64,000 nt of DNA from NCBI GenBank assembly GCA_015039465.1, contig MU130532.1:135494-199493 (forward strand), given 5' to 3'. The stretch comes from Phlegmacium glaucopus. Lineage: Eukaryota > Basidiomycota > Agaricomycetes > Agaricales > Cortinariaceae. Shown here piece by piece: positions 1 to 11,149 of the stretch. Each line of letters starts with the position of its first letter. Position 1 is the first letter of the stretch. A program made the translations under genes and the position numbers. Under the pieces are notes generated by a model. It worked only from the letters and a program-made list of their open reading frames with translations, was not told the origin of the DNA and ran no database searches.

Positions 1-1264
1 GAAGAAGGCACCCGGCTTTCCTTGGGCGACCAGCCAGGGCTTGTGAGATGGGAGAACTGGGCATGTACGATGGAATTTCTCGATGTCTAGTGTGCATGCC
101 TGAGTGCCTGGGGGCGCGAGTGCTATCTGTAATGTCTGTATGAATATTTATGCCCAACTGATAATGATAGATGATGATGATGGTGTAAGATGAGGACATG
201 AGGTCCGACCAGCTCTCAGCGAGCTGGTCATAAGTACTATGTGTACTTTTTGATGATGGATGAGGACATGGCGTCCAAGGTAACGCACCCGATGTGCCAA
301 TACCTCATGCTGTAGAGATGTGAAGAAACAACCTCATGTAAACATGGAGGATGTATATCACATAAATGTGGGTGGATGTGTCTCGATGAACGAGCATGGA
401 TGGGAGGAAGGAAAGGAGAAAATTTGAGAGAAAGGGAGAAACTCACCATGTCTGCGATTTTTGATGCCATATCAAATCTCGTTGGAAAGTCTGCTTTATG
501 AATGTATGAATTAACGGATGAATGAAGTCTGGTTGTTTTCGACAAATGTTGACAAATCCGAATCTTGTCAGGAGTACCACGTTGTTGGGGTTGAACAGAT
601 ACGATGAGTGGGGAGGATTGAAATGGCCCCCGCAAGATTGTCTCAACCTCCTCCTGGGAGAAAGGCCCTGACATCCTGCCGGATGAAACCTCCTTAGATA
701 GGTACTCTTCGACCGCCTCGGCATAGTTGGCGACGGATGGGTTGTTGGGTAAAATAACTGTGTGTAAAAGAGGAGGCATGTGCCCAAGGGGAAAGCCATG
801 TCGTAGATTAAACGGAAGCAGAGGATAATCGGCAAGGAGATTATGCTTCAAAAGAAATGACTCAAAGGCATTGGCATTATATGGGTGGGGTACGGAGTCA
901 AAAATTGAGGAATGATAATTTAAAGAGTGTGGCAAAGGTGGGCGCAAAATGATGGAAGCTGAAAAATCTGTATATGAGAGACGAGGGGAAAGTGCTGCTA
1001 AGAAAAATGATTCAAGTGGATGAGGGAACACGGCAGGTCCAGGAGAGAGCGTGGTGCTCCTTGCTGCCACAGAATGAGCATAGGTGGGCTCGTTCGTCTT
1101 TGGGGTGGGAGCAGCTGCTGCGAGCGCCTTGCAGGTTCCAGGCAACGCAGAGAGGTGAATTATTGGGAGTGACGAGGCCCCGACCAGTACATTTCGACCA
1201 AGCCGGCTTTCCGTTGAGGAATTTGACAGGCGTGGGCGAGTCTTGGTGGAAAAACACGGTGTGA
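1..1264 (-). CDS. DIRS-like retroelement reverse transcriptase, N-terminal part, partial at window edge
   Basis: This is the start of a reverse transcriptase reading leftward off the window. The readable protein contains GRMSGPFSQEEVE, ILRGPFQSSPLIV and GTPDKIRICQHLSK, a set I associate with basidiomycete DIRS-like (tyrosine-recombinase) retroelements. The frame breaks at a GTGAGT donor at about 446. An acceptor at about 127 restores reading into ALAPPGTQACTLDIEKFHRTC at 126-1, where the Asp of LDIEKF would be the first catalytic Asp (motif A). The intron would be about 320 bp. The frame stays open upstream to 1664 and overlaps the gag gene, so the true start is unknown. The YxDD box, RNase H and recombinase would lie left of the window. 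Family assignment is from memory of related proteins. Confidence 0.6.
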
Positions 1265-2463
1265 CCTCTCTCTGCGCAGATGAGGCAGGTGGAGTTAGAG
1301 AGTGACGGTCTCCCACTGCCTTGCGAAAAGGGCTGTGAGTTGGGCTGAGGGCGAAAGGGGTTTTTGGAAGAGGAAGGATGCCTGGTGTGGTTGCCTGGAC
1401 CACGGTTGTTATTCGGTGGGAATTTGGGTGCCTGGCAATTAGCAAGAAGACCCTGGAATTCCAATCTGAGTTTATGACTGGAAGCGGCTTCTCTGAAGGC
1501 GAAATCATGGTCTCCTGGGTTGAATACTGTTTTGTGGCTTTGATGTTCCTTGCGAAGTCGCAATTCAATACTCTTCCAAGCATCATATAGCTCATCTCTG
1601 TCCCTATGTACGTTGAAAAAATTGAAGTGCTCGTCAAACCAAGCGGCGTGTTGTCCATCATCACCCTTCTTGTCGCGCGCCTGTTGGAATTTGTACATAT
1701 TGAAAGCGGCCTCCGACCACTGACTGCATGTAATGGAAAGTTCTTTTCCGAACCGACTGGCCAGTTTCTCGATATCTAAAATATGGATACCTTTCGACTC
1801 GCCTGGTAACGGGTTAGACTTTATAGTTGGAAGAGTGGAAGCCTCGTCAACCAAAATTTGTAAGTTCTTGTTTAAGAAAAATGGGAGAGGTACCGCGACA
1901 TGAAGCTCGGTGTCGAAAAGGCTCTGTGCAAATTCTAAGGGAGTGAAGGCTCCAATGATTCGTTCTACCTGACTGCTGCCATCCATACAGCGCCTCTTCG
2001 CACGGAGGATCTCCTCGGTTGTCTGTATGTCAGCGGAATCAGAAGCCACCTTTCGTTTAAGCTTTTCCTCCTTGTCCTTGAGTTCTTCATCTGCCAGAAA
2101 ATTAGCTAAGCTAGGGTAGATCCATTCACGGAATGAGCTGTAAAAGGATGCAACTTTTAAGCGAGCCAAGTTTTCGGCCTCAATAGTAATTAAAGAAGCC
2201 GTCTCCGATCCAGGTTGTGGATGAGAAACAGGGTCCTCTTCATGAGCTAACGTCTTCAAGGACCTAGCATCGTTCTCTGCCTCGATCTTCTTGTTCTTTT
2301 GTAAAATAGAAGCTAATGAGAGTTTTTTCAGCATCTGAATGACGGTTGGTGAAGAATGTGTCCGGTGAAGTCGAGGAAGGGGGGGGGGAAGGGCAGCTTG
2401 GGGAGGAAGGATAATTTGGGCGGGTGGAAGAGGGATGATGTCAATTTCGTTGCCTTGGACCAT
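1012..2463 (-). CDS. DIRS-like retroelement gag-like protein with C-terminal zinc knuckles
   Basis: This 483-residue open frame reads away from a structured terminal region at 2575-2800. The middle contains DELYDAWKSIELRLRKEHQS, a block I recognise from agaricomycete retroelement gag proteins. The C-terminus has several Cys/His groups: CLICAERGHTVFFH, then C-x6-C-x5-H-x2-C-x2-C-x4-H-x6-C ending near CRVPSST. These should bind nucleic acid. The start at 2463 is the first Met of the open frame, followed by a Pro-rich stretch and charged coiled-coil-like sequence. It overlaps the downstream RT frame by about 250 bp, so RT expression probably needs frameshifting, splicing or reinitiation. No internal stop is seen, so this copy may be fairly young. 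Confidence 0.65.
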   Translation of the reverse strand: MVQGNEIDIIPLPPAQIILPPQAALPPPLPRLHRTHSSPTVIQMLKKLSLASILQKNKKIEAENDARSLKTLAHEEDPVSHPQPGSETASLITIEAENLARLKVASFYSSFREWIYPSLANFLADEELKDKEEKLKRKVASDSADIQTTEEILRAKRRCMDGSSQVERIIGAFTPLEFAQSLFDTELHVAVPLPFFLNKNLQILVDEASTLPTIKSNPLPGESKGIHILDIEKLASRFGKELSITCSQWSEAAFNMYKFQQARDKKGDDGQHAAWFDEHFNFFNVHRDRDELYDAWKSIELRLRKEHQSHKTVFNPGDHDFAFREAASSHKLRLEFQGLLANCQAPKFPPNNNRGPGNHTRHPSSSKNPFRPQPNSQPFSQGSGRPSLSNSTCLICAERGHTVFFHQDSPTPVKFLNGKPAWSKCTGRGLVTPNNSPLCVAWNLQGARSSCSHPKDERAHLCSFCGSKEHHALSWTCRVPSST

Positions 2464-2574
2464 TTTTACGAGGAAAGGACGGGAAAAGGAGGAGCGTGTG
2501 TGTTAATAAAATAATAAAGTTATTCTGAGCTTTAGGACTCGAAAAAAATTTAATGAGGACGTATAAACACTTTT

Positions 2575-2800
2575 TTCCGTGTCAGAACCAGGTCCAATGC
2601 GATGGGGAGGAGTGCTCCCCAATTGCAACGCAATTCTATTCATATTTGTATATGTGATTTACAAGGGAAGAAGCTATGGACCTGATTCTGACGCTGGGCG
2701 TTATCTTATCCGATAATGAGCTAGCCCTCGTTCCTCGGGCTCGCTCATCGCGGAATTGTTTCCAGAATCAATCTTCCCTTGTAATTCACATAAATTTTCA
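2575..2800. repeat. Nested inverted repeats at the 5' end of the DIRS-like element
   Basis: Three inverted pairs sit here. 2583-2596 pairs with 2677-2690 (14 bp, one mismatch). 2651-2671 pairs with 2774-2794 (21 bp, one mismatch). 2716-2727 forms a tight hairpin with 2737-2748 (12 bp, one mismatch). A further imperfect hairpin lies at about 2597-2628. DIRS elements are known for complex terminal inverted and complementary repeats, which fits. The block lies just upstream of the gag start, so it likely includes the promoter and leader. Confidence 0.6.
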
Positions 2801-2809
2801 GGTACATAT

Positions 2810-3417
2810 ACCATTATGTTCAACAAGCTAGCAATAATAGAGGGAATCCAGTAATAATGAGCTAAGGAGTGTAATTACTGACTACTACTTGAAATAAGGT
2901 AGTAGCCAAACAGTGACAAACAAGTGTGTAAGCTAGTTGAAATGAGAATAAAATATAAACAATAAATGGGGTATATACCTGGGAAGGTGTCCCCTTACAA
3001 CATCACATAGAAGTCTGTCTAGAGGAGACTACATAGGACTACATATGAGCCTGCATGTTGAGTTTGTTTAGCTTTAAGTGGATTTGCATGTGATGGTTCA
3101 AAGTCTGAAAAGGTCCATTCTTTGATGGCCATGGTGAATGTTAATTCCATGGAATTTGGTGTCTGCCAGAAAGTTGAGCATTACACCAGCCAAATTTTTG
3201 GCCCATCCAGATCAATAAAATAATGAGTCTTATAAATAGGACTTGTAATCTGTGAATTATGCACTTGACTTGACAGTGAGGATATATTACATAACCCTGT
3301 TAGAAGATATGGGAATTAGAACTGAGTTTCTTCCTTCCTTCCTTCCCTCACTAAACAACACAGTAAACTGCATCAGGAAAAATGATTTGGCCCTAGGTAG
3401 CCTTGGGTAATTTGTTA
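2810..3417. other. CpG-poor DNA without recognisable gene
   Basis: I see no coding region or clear repeat structure. The stretch is AT-rich and nearly free of CpG, as is the DNA to its right, suggesting old methylated repeat DNA. Confidence 0.4.
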
Positions 3418-3567
3418 GTGTCACATCACTACCCAGGACATCCCAGGACATCCTAGAGCAGCACAGGTAAAATTTGAGTGTTACACACTTATCCAAGGAC
3501 ACCTCAGGACAACCTAGGACAGCATAGATAAAAATTTGAGTGTCACACATTTGCTCAGGACACCTTT
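3418..3567. repeat. Tandem repeat, unit 60-62 bp, about 2.5 copies
   Basis: Units begin at 3418, 3478 and 3540 with GTGTYACAC and contain CCAGGACANCYYAGGACA followed by AAATTTGAGTGT. Copies differ by several substitutions. The smaller word CAGGACA recurs inside each unit. Open frames across this block are produced by the repeat and are not considered genes. Confidence 0.7.
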
Positions 3568-4610
3568 AGTGTATTCTGGTGCATTGACCATCTGGATTAA
3601 ATCACATCAGGAGGCCCTGGGAGTCCCTTAGAATTCATGAATTTTGCTAGAGAACCTTTAACTGCTGTGTCCAGGAAAGTATTTTGCAATTTTCTCAATA
3701 AGGGGAGCTGCTATTAATATAAATCTTTAAAAATTTCCTTTTTTGGAATTTTATGTAATATACCCTGACCCAGCACCATATGCTTGAAATCATGCTTATC
3801 TGTGATCATGTGACCAATGGTCTGTGCACCATCCAAAAGATCTATAAACCACCCACAATTTTGTTTTCTTATTTCCTACTTCCCTAGTATTATACTGTAT
3901 ATGTACTAGTATTTATGTATCACTATTTTATTATTATTTTATTACTAGTATATATGATGTTTAGAATAATTGGATATAATTTTATCATTATTATTATTAT
4001 TCTGTTGTGTGAGACTACTCAAATATCTGGTTTATATATGTTTTCTAGCATCAGATCCAAAGGGACTAAGGCTGCCTCAGGACACTCTCAGATTGCCTCA
4101 GGATGCTCTCAGGATGCCTCAGGTTGCCACAGGATGGCCTGAGACTTTTTATACATAGGTAACTTGCTCCTGGGGGCAACCTCTTGACCTGAGCTGCCTG
4201 AGCTGCCTGGGGCACCCCCAGGACATTTCAGGAAAGCCAAGGGCAGAAGTCATTTTTCCTGATGTCACTGTCCTCAACCCATGGTTGATCTTTTGGACTA
4301 TAACAAGGGAAGTCCCTTCCCTAGCTTTTTACCGTCTTCCTATACTTACCCTCTCATTTCCCTTCCTTCATTTAGTGATTTCTATGGATTTTGTTCTACA
4401 TGCATCTCCCTTGCCAAGGCACATAGCCATGGCTCAGCCATTGTCCCCACTGATACAAAATTCTCACAACTCAGCCTTCACAACAACTCCATATCCAGCA
4501 CTTCTTCCTCCCCTTTATACTCTGTCTTTATGGTGGAAGCAATTTTCTACTACTCAGGGCTGTGCTCTTTCCTCAGATTAGTGTACTGTACAGGAACCAT
4601 GCTATAGATG
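3568..4610. other. AT-rich, CpG-poor spacer with a short GCCTCAGGA-word cluster
   Basis: At 4070-4150 the word GCCTCAGGA and variants recur about every 10-20 bp, like a degenerate minisatellite. The rest has only short open frames, which I do not support as genes. Confidence 0.4.
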
Positions 4611-6115
4611 ATGCCCAGGACCCAAAGCCTACCACCAGTTGAAGGAGCTCTACCCAGCCTTTGGCCATAAGCTTGACATCATCTGGAAGGACCTAGGTCC
4701 AAGGTTTTCCAGCTTCTGGGTTCCCAGGGGATCCTCTAGACATCAATAGACATTGTTCACTTTCTCAAGGTTGGAGAGGGAAAAGTTATCAGTCCTATTA
4801 TACTTTGGATTAGTGTGGCTCCTGGGACTCTCTTGGGTGAGGATGCCCATACATCAGTGAACAGCTGCCTAGACCTCCTCAAGGTGTTTGGAAGTGATGA
4901 TGTTGAGGTTAAGTTTTGGGAGTCTATCTACACCTAGTTGGCTAGTCTAAACCTCCTCAAACCTGCTTCCAACTGATCCAGATGTCAATATTTGCAGTCC
5001 TCTTACTCCTGTGCTTGGGCTCTCCATTACTGCCAAGCCACACATTATACTGAGGTACTGGTGGTTTCTATCTTGCCAAAGGCAGTGACAAGCAAGAAGG
5101 TCTTGCTTGTTATCACCTGCCACATTCTCTTCCCACTAAACAATGTGCCCAATATTGGCTATACCCACACAAACACCAGTATGCCTTGTTGCAACATCCT
5201 TCCTTCTCAGCACCAAGGCATTTGACAACTTCCTCAACTTTATCAAGATTATAATAGGACAAACAGCATCATGGTTGGGCACTATGAGCAGTAGACTGAG
5301 ACATTGTGGGTGAGGAAGGTTGGTGAGGACAAGGACAATGTTGAGAAGGCTACAAAGTGGCTGAAGAATGCTCAGTAGTTATTGGATGATGTAAGGGAAG
5401 TGATAAGGGTCCTGAAAAAGTTTCATAGTGAAGTCAAGAAGGAGTGGAGCAAACTGAGCCAGTGTGTCTTAAGCCACATCTTCTGCTCCCCTTCTATCAC
5501 TCCTGCCACCTGGTGCTAGCATAGAGGATTTCATTGAAGACTATGCCATTGTTGAGCCTAACATCTCTAAGATCAAAAACATCTTTATTATTTAAGGGCA
5601 GTGTAATTGACTTGGTGCATATTGATCTATTTCACCAAGGCCATCTGGCCTAATGTTTATGTTTAAGGGCAAATATTCTGACCCATGTTCATACTGAAGA
5701 TGTATCTCTGTGCCAATGCCATCCTGAACTTTGAGTATCTGGATGACTGCCTCCTTTTACTTCTGACTTTGGGACCTCACCTAAGAAGACTTCATGCACA
5801 ACCCAGATATGCTTGACTTGCCTGTTAGTCATGAAGAACAGTAATGCCACCAGTGTCATCATAGGCTGTGCTACTGGCATATTCTTGTCTGCAGGTATTT
5901 TAGCAACAACACTCACCAGACCTTGATAGAGTGGGCTATCTTCCCTTAGTACCCTACAACAACAAGTTAGGTGCATTCTCTACCCCTGGAAATTTAGGCT
6001 CTATGACAGAGTCCCTCTGACATCATGTATGGAATGCCCTTCTGGCTTTTCCCATCATCAAGTAAAACAGGTTTCCCAATGCCCACCTTTACCCAGTTAG
6101 GTGCTGTGGCATTGA
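4611..6115 (+). pseudogene. Decayed conserved fungal protein with trypsin-like fold signature
   Basis: Scattered coding blocks in shifting frames resemble an uncharacterised protein family common in agaricomycetes. A block at about 4770-4935 reads VGEGKVISPIILWISVAPGT, continues through a DVEVKFWESIYT-like segment and ends at a stop. A later block at about 5010-5150 holds ATPHYTEVLVV, then a CHILFPLNNVPNIGYTH-like segment. A coiled-coil block follows at about 5300-5470 (KATKWLKNAQ), and a C-terminal block at about 5940-6110 (PYNNKLGAFSTPG, then FPMPTFTQLGAVA). In intact relatives I recall the C-terminal part reading PGDSGS, like a serine protease active site. Here that position is changed, and stops and frameshifts interrupt the gene throughout. 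Several stops look like C-to-T changes. Family identity is from memory; function is unknown. Confidence 0.6.
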
Positions 6116-6119
6116 CCAG

Positions 6120-8506
6120 AAAGGATACTAGGGACACTGGTAAGGTGGTGAGAGGGGCTGTGGAGCTGTCTTGTTGCTTTTGCTTCTATGACTTTTTCTC
6201 CTTCCTCCATGCTCCTTTATGTATGAGTTGGTTGTCAGTGCAGACAGGTGCTACGACTGGTGAACCACTGTTAAGGTTTGTCTTTTTTTTCCATCTCATC
6301 TTTTTGTATAACTAACAACCTTGATATCTATGCCCTGGATTAGTAAAGTCACTATTCAGGTTCTTTTATGATAACAAGGCAATTTTAATTGAGGAACAAT
6401 TCTGCTTTCATTGAATTGACAGAGATCTAGGTATGTTTGAAATTAGGGACAGACTGACTAATTTCAAAATTGAAATAGAACAACTGAAGTTCAAAAATAC
6501 AAAATTCAATCTGGGATGCTGGTATGCTAAGAAACAAGCACATACTCTAGGACTTAGAGACTCTATGAGAGAAAAATACCATGTGTTGGGAGAGCATCCT
6601 ATTATCTTCAGTTGTAATGTACCTCTTATGAAACAGAATAAATGCTCATTCCCTGAATGTTAAGCCTGAGACTCACTCAGAAGATCAGGTCAAGATCAGA
6701 TCTTTGTACATTTAAAGGACCATGGAAATTTGATTTATGTTATAAACAACAGTGATTTAGACCTTAGGATTGGAGGTTGATAGATGTGAATTAGAAAATT
6801 GCTATTCCAATTTGATTGGATGGTACCTTAGTTTTGTGATGCAAAAGCAAATGCTTGAGACTACATAAACAGCATTATGAATGATTGCAACTGGGAAAAA
6901 TAGATTCATTTTTCAATATACTTGATTTGATTGACCTGGAAGATATGGACAAAGAAAGTGTTAGATTAGCAGAAGAGGAAGATAAATGAATCCTTACTAA
7001 CATAAAAAATGTACTAAACAACTGTGCACTATACCCAGGGGATGGTACAAATGGAGCAGATAATCTGACATATGAAGTTGGATAGTCTCATATCCTGATA
7101 GCAACAATAGGTGAATTTGTAAATATATATGACCAAAAATTAGGATTGGAGGCTTGGTTGATTTGAAAAATCACAAAGTGGGAGGAATTTTCTATAGGGA
7201 AATGGCACACTGATATGGTTTTCTTTAGAGGATTTCTTTATCACACCTAAGCAGTGTGGTATGGCTACTTGTCAATGACCCCACCTTACCAGAACCCAAG
7301 CTCTTATCCTCAAGGATTACACTGTGAACAAAGCCTTTAAAGGGAGGAAGAAACATGATTGTTTTGAGGAACATTATTCTCATGTATTAGACTTGCAGCA
7401 GAGGAGGATTAATAGTAAATATATAAATGAATGAAGGGAAGAGAAAATGAAGACAAGAGCAGTAGAGTTGGGTGTGAAGAGCTGATAACAAGAAAGTTGT
7501 CAAGGCTCCAGGGCAAAGGGCCAATGGGGTTGCTGGTTGGCTAACCCCAATGGCCCTCCTCTACTCTTGTCACAGGTGTGGGTAGGTAGATAAAAAGAAA
7601 GAGGATGAGTTATATAAATGAGTAAGTGGGTAGATCTAGAGGATTGAGGTAGAGACAGTTGGTAAGATAAAAGGTAATTGCTTGTTGTAAGAAGATTCAC
7701 ATGACTTGCATCATGTGACTTCAAAATTGTTGTATGGGTTATTTAATAAGCTATGAGTGGTTCCAGAAAATTAAAACAACTAGAGAGCGATGGACTAGTC
7801 TTTAAGTTGAAAGCCTCTCTGTTGTTCATTTAGAGAAGGTGCTTGACTTGTAACACACTTGGAAGGTGAGTGAGGAAGGAGAGTAAATAAGAGAAGGATG
7901 AGAAAGAGTCTTTAGTAAGACTACAGCAGGGCACAGTAACAGACAGTGACAGAGAGAGGTTCAAAAATAAAACTTAGAGGGGGAGTTCCAGTGAATTCCA
8001 CTGAGAAGATGACTGTTAGGGACTGAGAAGTGAATTGGGATTAACTACCTATCCTGGTACACACTGCTGGCATATGGGTGGCCATGGGTCTGAGAAGCAT
8101 CTGGTCTGTTGGACTTATTTTGGTATAAGCCAAACATATTATGGACCACAGTAGATAGCAGGAATATTGACCAATAGTGGATAGGGCTCATAAGATAAGT
8201 GATAAGCATAGCCACAACCTGAATTGTATAAGTAGTAAGCCTTTGGAGACAGAATTCTCCATCAGTTTGAACCCATACACATCATATTCCTCCTCTAGCT
8301 TAAAGCCCACTTGTGTTAGTGCTCTGCTAGAAACATGTACTTCAACCTGACATCCTAAAATTTCAACATGGTCTTTGTGCCAGGTAAAGGTGAAGGCTTC
8401 ACTGGGAATGGAACACTCATGTCAAACTGCTTTGTTGCAACCTTCTGCCATAAAACAATAAAGCTCAACATAGTCTAATAACTTGAGCTTGTTGAGTGTG
8501 AAAGCA
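6120..8506. other. Old CpG-poor DNA, no supported gene; one strong hairpin
   Basis: A 230-bp open frame at 6433-6663 and broken coding-like text at about 6900-7350 (for example NIKNVLNNCALYPGDGTNGA) may be relics of a transposon protein I do not recognise. At 7518-7531 and 7543-7556 a perfect 14-bp inverted repeat (GGGCCAATGGGGTT) surrounds an 11-nt loop. I see nothing else I can name. Confidence 0.35.
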
Positions 8507-8707
8507 GATGGATGTGGGGTTGCTACATTTTTGACCACTTTGTTGGGCACAAAACTTTTCAACTTGGGCTTTTTCTTCTCTTTCTCAAGACTCTCTGTGT
8601 CTACTTGATGGATGTGGGGTTGCTACATTTTTGACCACTTTGTTGGGCACAAAACTTTTCAACTTGGGCTTTTTCTTCTCTTTCTCAAGACTCTCTGTGT
8701 CTACTTG
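8507..8707. repeat. Perfect 100-bp tandem duplication
   Basis: Bases 8507-8606 and 8607-8706 are identical by eye over the full 100 bp, starting GATGGATGTGGGG. The surrounding DNA is strongly decayed, so this duplication is much younger than its context, or is an assembly join. Confidence 0.85.
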
Positions 8708-8782
8708 CTTCTGCAGAAGCTGCTGTGCTAGCTCTTCAGCCTCTCATTCCTGTCTAACTTGCTCATCTGTATTAGTGTCCTC

Positions 8783-8925
8783 TGTTGAAGTGTGACTCCC
8801 ACAGCCTTAGATTACATAAACTTATTTAGTACTCCAACAGAAACAAAATAAACTTCACTTTGAATTTGTAGCTTGTTGCTCATTTGCCATCCCACTGCAT
8901 CATTCTTCACTATCCATTTTCAACA
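8783..8925 (+). repeat. 5' LTR of the gag-only copia element
   Basis: TGTTG...CAACA, 143 bp. It differs from the 3' LTR by substitutions and by a short indel near the start (the 3' copy has extra bases after TGTTG). Confidence 0.8.
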
Positions 8926-8937
8926 GGTTATGGGCCC
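8926..8937 (+). promoter_or_regulatory. Primer binding site matching an internal part of initiator tRNA-Met
   Basis: GGTTATGGGCCC abuts the 5' LTR. It is the reverse complement of GGGCCCATAACC, the anticodon-arm sequence of eukaryotic initiator tRNA-Met. Priming from a half-tRNA is known for Drosophila copia and yeast Ty5. Confidence 0.75.
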
Positions 8938-9120
8938 TGCTAGCACCTGAGCTCTTTGAGTCCACATATCTGTGCTTATCTGGCTTTTTAAGTGCTTTTT
9001 TGTATTTTTTGGGCTTTTTTTGTGTTATTTTTGTGCTATTTTTGCATTTTCTGTCAACAACTTGTGTTGAGAATTGTCTCCATATACATTTACACTTGTC
9101 TACTACCCTTCCTAGGCAAT

Positions 9121-10018
9121 ATGGATTACACTGTTGTGAAATCTGTCCTCAAACTGACTGGTGATAACTGGTATGAATGGAAGAAGAAGATTGAGACCTA
9201 CTTCATGCTGATCAGTTGTGGGAGGCACTTGACAAGTACAAATCTGGGGTGAGAAGGCAGTAGAATGGGATCTCATGGATCAGAAGGTATCTACTGTCAT
9301 TTGGTTCCTGGTCAACCCCAACCACCACTCCCCAATCATCATTACCAAGTCTGGAGGAGGTGCGTGGACCAAACTTGTCTTGGAATACCAGAAGGATAGT
9401 GCAACAAATCAACTTCTCCTCCATCAACAATTTTACTCCATCACCCATGATCCTTCCATCCCTATTTCTGAATTCATCAATAACATGTTTTTAATTGTAT
9501 GAAAGCTCAATGCCATTGTTCACAAACCTGATGACCTCAAGGTTAGCAATAAGATTCAGATAGGCCTAGCTTCCTCATGGGCTCCAGTTTGTACTGCACT
9601 CACACTTCAAAACCCCCAACCATTGACAAGATTACCTCAGCCCTCAAGCAATACAAGGCAAATGAGTCCACAATGGAATTAGTGGTGAAGAAAGAGAATG
9701 GTGATTCAGTACTGTATGCCAGAGAAAAAGGGGGTGGACTGAAGCAGAAAGGGAGAAATTGTGATTGTGATGAGGATGAAGGTTTTGATTGGGGGAATTT
9801 GAAGAATCACAAGGGGGTGTGCTATAGATGTGGGTGGCCTAATCATCAAGCTCAATTTTGTGCTGCAAAATATTTAACTGCTCTGACTCTGCTGTTGTCA
9901 CCACCATCAATGGTGAACATATGGAAACACTTTTTGCATTCACAGTTAATTGTACCAGCTCCAATAAACCAATTTCCACGCCTACATCCTCACCTCACCC
10001 AGAACCAAACCCCACTTT
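9121..10018 (+). pseudogene. Ty1/copia gag with CCHC zinc knuckle, broken
   Basis: Reading starts MDYTVVKSVLKLTGDNWYEW, the usual N-terminus of copia gag (UBN2-type). The frame slips at about 9212. It resumes with MDQKVSTVIWFLVNPN and ISEFINNMF, hits a TGA at about 9500 that looks like a changed CGA codon, and resumes in the frame of TIDKITSALKQYKANESTM. The zinc knuckle CYRCGWPNHQAQFC is readable at about 9820-9864. A second frame break follows. The product would be the capsid that packages the element RNA; this copy cannot make it intact. Confidence 0.75.
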
Positions 10019-10212
10019 GATGGTACCAAAGATTAAGAAGAATCACCATCCAAGACACCACTCCAAGAAATGTGAGCACAATTCTTTTAGTTTTTAATTT
10101 TATTATTTTTTGATACTTCTTCATTCCCAACTTTTTCACATTCCTTTTCTACATTAACTTACATATACCACACTCATTACTTTTATTTTTTTACTTTGGT
10201 TACAATATAGGG

Positions 10213-10377
10213 TGTTGGGACTCAGGGGGTGCATTAAAGTGTGACTCCCACCACAGCCTTAGGTTACATAAACTTATTTAGTACTCCAACAAAAACAAAA
10301 TAAACTTCACTTCAAATTTGTAGCTCATCACTCATTCACCATCCCACTCCATCATTCTTCACTATCTGTGTTCAACA
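10213..10377 (+). repeat. 3' LTR of the gag-only copia element
   Basis: TGTTG...CAACA, 165 bp, followed directly by the target duplication TCCTC. Confidence 0.8.
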
Positions 10378-10610
10378 TCCTCTACTTGCTGTGCAGTCCA
10401 TGCTAATAGCCTGGCTTCATGATCCAGGGTCCATGCATCATTAAATTGTTGTATGATGGCTTTTAGTGGGTTCTAGACAGTGATTAAGGGAGTGAATATA
10501 AGTAGAAAGGCTAGGGAATTGAAGTCAGGAAGTAATTCTAGATTTGGGTCTTCAATTATATGAGGCATGTAGTTCTTTCTTGAATCTTTTTAAGGGTTTT
10601 TATAGTGAAG

Positions 10611-10742
10611 ATAGTGATGTCCCAGCCTGGCTTGGCCCAAAAGCCACAGCTTTGGCCTGGCTTCAGCCAGCTCCAGCCTTACAAAAACTTGGGCCAAGCC
10701 AAAGCCCCCAAAGCCAGCTTGGCCCTGGCCATGCCTTTTGGC
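10611..10742. repeat. GGCCAAGCC-type low-complexity repeat, copy 1
   Basis: Begins TAGTGATGTCCCAGCC and is built of CCTGGCTTGG and CCAAGCCAAAGCC words in both orientations. An inverted relative lies at 22354-22470 and ends GGCCAGAACATCACTA. The TAGTGATG end resembles the end of the hAT-like element at 23002. No matching flank duplication is seen here. The open frames across it are low-complexity. Confidence 0.55.
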
Positions 10743-10953
10743 AGTAATTCTACATTTCATTATGGTAACCCACAGAAATCAAATAATTGGATAATATTAA
10801 TGACATAAACTAATCAAATGTAAGAGTACAATGACAAACTAAATGTTCAAAGTTGGTTATACAAGAGCTCTTTGAAAGGGAACCTAAAGTGGTCCAATTT
10901 CTGGTTATGTAATCAGGAGCATCTTTCACTGCCATAAACAAGAATGTACCTTG

Positions 10954-11149
10954 CAGTTTCATTCTTTACAGTGTCTTGCACACCAAAATTTCCAAAATTT
11001 ATTTGGTTGTGTTTCAACATGACATTTTTCATCACACTGACTCACAGTCAGAACAAGATCCAAAGCAATGAGTGATGAAAATGTCATGGTGATACACAAC
11101 CAAATAACTTTCAGAATTTTTGGTGTGCATTTTGAGATGCAAGAAACTG
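10954..11149. repeat. Imperfect hairpin MITE, arms about 80 bp
   Basis: 10954-11036 is inverted at 11072-11149, sharing for example CACCAAAA, ATTTGGTTGTGT and CATGACATTTT. About 196 bp in all, with no coding capacity. Superfamily is unclear because no target duplication could be fixed. Confidence 0.6.

Larger units (their letters stand above)
8783..10377 (+). mobile_element. Non-autonomous Ty1/copia element: two LTRs and gag only
   Basis: A 143-bp 5' LTR (8783-8925) and a 165-bp 3' LTR (10213-10377) both start TGTTG and end CAACA. Both contain the shared text TTACATAAACTTATTTAGTA. The five bases TCCTC occur directly outside both ends (8778-8782 and 10378-10382), a perfect target duplication. 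A primer site follows the 5' LTR. The interior, about 1.29 kb, encodes gag only; protease, integrase and RT are absent. The element therefore needed enzymes from a full-length relative, like a large TRIM. Confidence 0.85.
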
